Shown piece by piece: positions 6,503 through 9,059 of a stretch of DNA of 9,059 nucleotides (its first letter is position 1; the number at the start of each line of letters is the position of its first letter). Location: the NCBI GenBank assembly GCA_030638405.1, contig DAOWER010000115.1:1-9059 (forward strand), written 5' to 3'. Source of the stretch: Candidatus Eiseniibacteriota bacterium (lineage in GTDB: Bacteria; Joyebacterota; Joyebacteria; Joyebacterales; Joyebacteraceae). Under the pieces are notes generated by a model. That model did no database searches and had not been told where the DNA came from. It worked only from the letters and a program-made list of their open reading frames with translations. Made by a program: the position numbers and the translations under genes.

Positions 6503-6676
6503 CTACTTGCCTGGCTCGATGGCATCGAACGGGCACTCGTCGGCGCACAAGCCGCAGTCCGTGCAGGCTTCCGGGTCGATGACGTACTTGTCCTCGCCCT
6601 CGGAGATCGCCTCGACCGGGCACGCGCTGACGCAAGCGCCACACGCCGTGCAGGCGTCGGTGATCACGTAGGCCAC
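6503..6676 (-). CDS. Small 2x[4Fe-4S] ferredoxin
   Basis: This 57-residue protein has the whole bacterial (clostridial-type) ferredoxin fold and little else. The first cluster motif uses Cys9, 12, 15 and 19 (CTACGACVSACP), the second Cys38, 41, 44 and 48 (CTDCGLCADECP). The two halves are clear internal repeats. It would carry low-potential electrons in the cytoplasm. The start is GTG at 6676 with a perfect AGGAGG 6 nt upstream, and the stop is TAG at 6503. It lies 75 nt after frr and 78 nt before uppS, in the direction of the cluster. That place next to dxr and uppS makes electron supply to the Fe-S MEP enzymes IspG and IspH an attractive idea, but this is inference; other ferredoxin-dependent enzymes are equally possible. 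Confidence 0.93.
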   Translation of the reverse strand: MAYVITDACTACGACVSACPVEAISEGEDKYVIDPEACTDCGLCADECPFDAIEPGK

Positions 6677-6682
6677 TTACCA

Positions 6683-6688
6683 CCTCCT
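6683..6688 (-). promoter_or_regulatory. Perfect Shine-Dalgarno site for the ferredoxin gene
   Basis: AGGAGG on the minus strand lies 6 nt before GTG 6676. It fixes the GTG start and suggests strong translation of this small gene. Confidence 0.8.
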
Positions 6689-6733
6689 GATGAAGAACTC
6701 ACTTGGTACCGGTGCTGCCATTGTGCCCGAACT

Positions 6734-6747
6734 GGCGCTCAAGCGCC
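6734..6747 (-). other. Small hairpin after frr
   Basis: GGCGCT (6734-6739) and AGCGCC (6742-6747) pair just after the frr stop; as RNA a 5-bp stem with a TTGA loop is likely. No T-tract follows, so it is at most a weak terminator or a 3'-end stabiliser. The rest of the 75-nt gap to the ferredoxin gene shows no clear promoter. Confidence 0.3.
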
Positions 6748-6751
6748 CGTG

Positions 6752-7309
6752 TCAGACCTCCATCAACTCAGTTTCCTTCGCCGCGAGAACGTGGTCGATC
6801 TCGTGGATGTGCTCGTCTGTCAGCTCCTGGACTGTCTTGTCGCGAGCACGGTGGAAGTCGTCCTCGGAGATATCCCCGTCCTTGTGCTTCTTCTTGAGGG
6901 CTTCGTTGACGTCGCGCCGGACGTTTCGGATCGCGACGCGCCCCTCCTCGGCGAGCTTGTGCACGTAGCGGACCATCTCCTTGCGCCTCTCCTCGGTCAG
7001 CGCCGGGATGGGCACGCGGATGAGGTTCCCGTCGCTGGACGGGTTCAGCCCCAGGTCGGCCGAACGGATCGCCTTCTCTATGTCACCGGTTATCTTCTTG
7101 TCCCAGGGTTGAACGACCAGAAGACGCGCCTCAGGAACACTGATGTTGGCCACCTGTCTCAGGGGAGCCGTGCTCCCGTAGTACTCGACCTTGACCCCGT
7201 CCAGGAGCGACACTGTCGCTTTGCCCGTGCGGATCTTCGCGAACTCCCTCCTGACTGCCTCGACGGCCTTCTCCATCCTGTTCCCGGCATCAGCGAAGAG
7301 CTCGTCCAT
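6752..7309 (-). CDS. frr: Ribosome recycling factor
   Basis: RRF acts with EF-G to split the post-termination ribosome so that subunits can be reused. The 185-residue length is exactly typical. Family landmarks are FAKIRTGKA (23-31), VEYYGSTAPL (41-50), ISVPEARLL (56-64), QPWD (67-70), SADLGLNP (83-90), PALTEERRKEMV (102-113) and the RVAIRNVRRD helix (124-133), with the charged three-helix-bundle C-terminus. The start is ATG at 7309, with GGGAGGG about 6 nt upstream inside the pyrH end and a 3-nt gap from the pyrH stop, so coupled translation is likely. The pyrH-frr pairing is nearly universal in bacteria. Confidence 0.98.
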   Translation of the reverse strand: MDELFADAGNRMEKAVEAVRREFAKIRTGKATVSLLDGVKVEYYGSTAPLRQVANISVPEARLLVVQPWDKKITGDIEKAIRSADLGLNPSSDGNLIRVPIPALTEERRKEMVRYVHKLAEEGRVAIRNVRRDVNEALKKKHKDGDISEDDFHRARDKTVQELTDEHIHEIDHVLAAKETELMEV

Positions 7310-7312
7310 CGA

Positions 7313-8029
7313 CTACCCTCCCTTGACGGTTGTTCCCACCGGCTCTCCCGCGACTGCCCTGGCGATATTGCCTGGCACCGCGAGGGCAAAAACGACCAGG
7401 GGCACTGCCTGCTCCCTGGCCAGAGACACGGCGGTCATGTCCATGACCGTGAGACGCTTCTCCAGCATCTCCTGATAAGTCACACTTGCGAAACGGACCG
7501 CGCCGGGGTTCCTGGCGGGGTCCGAGTCGTAGACGCCGTCGGTCTGCGTGGCCTTGAGGAGCGCGTCGGCCCCGATCTCGGCCGCTCGTAGAACGGCGGC
7601 GGTATCTGTGCTGAAGAATGGGTTGCCCGTACCGGCGCCGAAGATGACGACGGCGCCCCCCGACAGATGGGAGTCGGCCACCCTGTGGTCGAACGGCTCC
7701 GCCATGCGGCCGCAGGGAACCGCGCTCATGAGCACGGCCTTCTGATCCAGCGACTCGAGCGCGTCTCTTAGCACGAGGCCGTTCACCAGCGTCGCTGCCA
7801 TTCCGGCGAAATCGGAAGCGACGCGGTCCGCCCCGCCCGCGGCCACCGCGATGCCCCGCAGGATGTTGCCGCCGCCTATCACGACGCCAATCTCCGCACC
7901 CGCGTCCGCGGCGGCCTTGATCTCCGTCGCCAGTCGCACAGCGGACTCACGCGACACGGGTACGCCGCCTTCGCCCAGCAGAGATTCTCCGCTGACTTTC
8001 AGAACTACGCGTCTATACGCAGCAGGCAC
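7313..8029 (-). CDS. pyrH: Uridylate kinase (UMP kinase)
   Basis: PyrH phosphorylates UMP to UDP with ATP, feeding RNA, DNA and UDP-sugar synthesis; it is a cytoplasmic hexamer of the amino acid kinase fold. With the GTG start at 8029 the protein is 238 residues, the family norm. KVSGESL (11-17) and GGGN (52-55) bind phosphate, and DFAGMAAT (73-80) matches the UMP site region. GTGNPFFSTDTAA (133-145) and TDGVYDSDP (163-171) mark the nucleotide site, and VMDMTA (195-200) is typical. An open frame continues upstream to an ATG at 8110, but that would give a 27-residue extension inside tsf. AGGA lies 8 nt before GTG 8029. The gene overlaps the tsf end by 17 nt, suggesting translational coupling. 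No odd residues in the core. Confidence 0.97.
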   Translation of the reverse strand: MPAAYRRVVLKVSGESLLGEGGVPVSRESAVRLATEIKAAADAGAEIGVVIGGGNILRGIAVAAGGADRVASDFAGMAATLVNGLVLRDALESLDQKAVLMSAVPCGRMAEPFDHRVADSHLSGGAVVIFGAGTGNPFFSTDTAAVLRAAEIGADALLKATQTDGVYDSDPARNPGAVRFASVTYQEMLEKRLTVMDMTAVSLAREQAVPLVVFALAVPGNIARAVAGEPVGTTVKGG

Positions 8030-8651
8030 CTGAGGCTTCCTCTTGGTCCCCCGACGCGCTCTTGCCCAGCTCGATCCGGACGAAGCGCGCGATGCGGATG
8101 TTCTCGCCAAGGGTCGCGATCGTCTGCGTGAGGAGATCGCCGATGGTGATGTCGGTGTCCTTAACGAACTGCTGCTCCAGCAGGCAGACCTCAGAGTAAT
8201 ACTTCCCTATCTTGCCGTCCACGATCTTGTCGACGATGTTCTCGGGCTTGCCTGACGCAAGAGCCTGCTCCTTGTAGATGCTCCTCTCGCGCTCGAGCAC
8301 GTCCTGGGGCAACTCTTCCCTCATGATGACCAGCGGGTTCTGGGCGGCCACGTGCATGGCGACGTCCTTCGAGAATGCCTGAAAGAGGTCGGTCTTGGCA
8401 ACGAAGTCGGTCTCACAATTGACCTCCACGAGCACCGCCAGCTTCGACCCCGCGTGGACGTAGGAAGCTATGGTGCCCTGGCCCGTCGCCCGCTCGGCCC
8501 TCTTCGCGGCCTTCAGTATCCCCGCCTTGCGGAGGTGGTCGACGGCCTTCTCCACGTCGCCGCCGGTCTCCTGCAGCGCGGCCTTGCAGTCCATCATGCC
8601 CGCTCCGGTCTTCCCCCGGAGCTCCTTCACCTGAGCAGCGGAAATGCCCAT
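8013..8651 (-). CDS. tsf: Translation elongation factor Ts (short form)
   Basis: EF-Ts is the guanine nucleotide exchange factor that turns EF-Tu-GDP back to its active form. The N-terminal UBA-like domain (about 1-45) has VKELRGKTGAGMMDCKAAL, and NCETDFVAK (78-86) is the EF-Tu-contacting core, with the Asp-Phe pair that disturbs the Mg site. At 212 residues it is shorter than E. coli EF-Ts (283), with a single dimerisation subdomain, as in many other phyla. The end, DQEEASGACCV, is acidic then Cys-rich, and its last codons are shared with pyrH, so overlap may have shaped it. The start is ATG at 8651 with GGAG 6 nt upstream; 56 nt separate it from rpsB. rpsB-tsf-pyrH-frr is a classic order. 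Confidence 0.97.
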   Translation of the reverse strand: MGISAAQVKELRGKTGAGMMDCKAALQETGGDVEKAVDHLRKAGILKAAKRAERATGQGTIASYVHAGSKLAVLVEVNCETDFVAKTDLFQAFSKDVAMHVAAQNPLVIMREELPQDVLERERSIYKEQALASGKPENIVDKIVDGKIGKYYSEVCLLEQQFVKDTDITIGDLLTQTIATLGENIRIARFVRIELGKSASGDQEEASGACCV

Positions 8652-8707
8652 TCTATTCTCCAGTGATGTGTGTGACGTAAGACGTGCGAAGAGCGCTCCG
8701 ACGCTGT

Positions 8708-9059
8708 CTACTGAGCCTGAGGCGTAGCCTCACCGCTCTCGCCGCCGGTCGCAACCGCGGCGGGTTCGACAGCGTCCCCGCCCTCGAGGGCGGTCGTCTT
8801 GGCCTCCAGCACGGTGTCCGCAACGAACGAAGCGAAGAACCTGATCGACCGGAGTGCGTCGTCGTTTCCCGGGATCGGAAACTCGATCTTCTCCGGATCG
8901 GAGTTCGTGTCGCAGATCCCGACGATCGGGATTCCGAGCTTGTTCGCCTCGCTCTGGGCGATCTTCTCCTTGCGGGTGTCCAGGATGAAGATCATGCCGG
9001 GGAGCTTGCCCATGGTCCGAATTCCGTCGAGGACCTTGATGAGCTTGGCCTTCTCTCTC
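8708..9059 (-). CDS. rpsB: 30S ribosomal protein S2, C-terminal part
   Basis: The window holds the last 116 residues of S2, a small-subunit protein needed for S1 binding and for ordinary initiation; the N-terminal half lies beyond the window edge. Recognisable segments are FILDTRKEKIAQSEANKLGI, VGICDTNSDPEKIEFPIPGN (the conserved DTNxDP and IPGNDDA region) and DALRSIRFFASFVADTVLE. After these, a tail of about 30 residues rich in Ala, Gly and Glu follows (ending ATPQAQ), a variable, probably disordered extension common in S2. The stop is TAG at 8708. It heads the visible cluster, and its promoter lies outside the window. Confidence 0.96.
   Translation of the reverse strand, partial: REKAKLIKVLDGIRTMGKLPGMIFILDTRKEKIAQSEANKLGIPIVGICDTNSDPEKIEFPIPGNDDALRSIRFFASFVADTVLEAKTTALEGGDAVEPAAVATGGESGEATPQAQ

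Noticed and set aside
6428..7591. 387-codon plus-strand open frame across uppS gap, ferredoxin, frr and pyrH
   Set aside because: It runs antisense through three recognised genes and the hairpin; no domain, and composition of a shadow frame.
7313..8110. pyrH starting at ATG 8110
   Set aside because: It adds 27 Arg/Ser-rich residues that are the tsf shadow; GTG 8029 gives the normal 238 residues and has a Shine-Dalgarno site.
1..9059. CRISPR array, tRNA, rRNA, insertion sequence or phage genes
   Set aside because: I saw no direct-repeat arrays, cloverleaf-like sequences, transposase motifs or terminal inverted repeats; the only protein-level repeats are the PD40 units and the two ferredoxin halves.

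Overview
The window reads as chromosomal DNA of a high-GC, probably Gram-negative bacterium. Most of it (about 2197-9059, minus strand) is a conserved housekeeping cluster read right to left: rpsB (3' end only), tsf, pyrH, frr, a small 2x[4Fe-4S] ferredoxin, uppS, cdsA, dxr and rseP. The MEP-pathway dxr, the RseP-type site-2 protease, a lipoprotein signal and a large exported protein with Sec signal fit a diderm. The exported zinc-peptidase/PD40-propeller architecture is common in FCB-group and poorly cultured phyla, but I cannot place the organism with confidence.

Layout. 8708-9059 is the C-terminal part of ribosomal protein S2. 8013-8651 is elongation factor Ts, overlapping pyrH (UMP kinase, GTG start at 8029) by 17 nt. 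frr follows after 3 nt. A 57-residue ferredoxin (6503-6676) sits between frr and uppS. The 78-nt gap downstream of it holds a strong 10-bp hairpin whose loop can also pair with flanking sequence. uppS, cdsA, dxr and rseP follow with gaps of 3, 47 and 5 nt. dxr has no ATG, GTG or TTG in frame ahead of its NADPH-binding motif; an ATC codon with a well-placed Shine-Dalgarno sequence is the best start.

Left of rseP, a short plus-strand lipoprotein gene of unknown function (1732-2151) converges on the cluster. It diverges from an exported metallopeptidase-like protein with a PD40 beta-propeller (1-1557, minus strand, cut by the window edge). The 174-nt gap between these two genes holds back-to-back sigma70-type promoters whose -35 boxes form a GTCAAC-N7-GTTGAC dyad.

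Functionally the cluster joins translation (S2, EF-Ts, RRF), pyrimidine nucleotide supply (PyrH), isoprenoid and undecaprenyl carrier synthesis (Dxr, UppS), phospholipid precursor synthesis (CdsA) and envelope proteolysis (RseP). The ferredoxin could plausibly feed electrons to the Fe-S enzymes of the MEP pathway (IspG, IspH), which are not in this window. I found no mobile element, CRISPR array, tRNA or rRNA. I did not find a clearly new multi-gene system; the best leads are the dxr start codon, the hairpin/pseudoknot ahead of uppS, and the exported peptidase-propeller protein.
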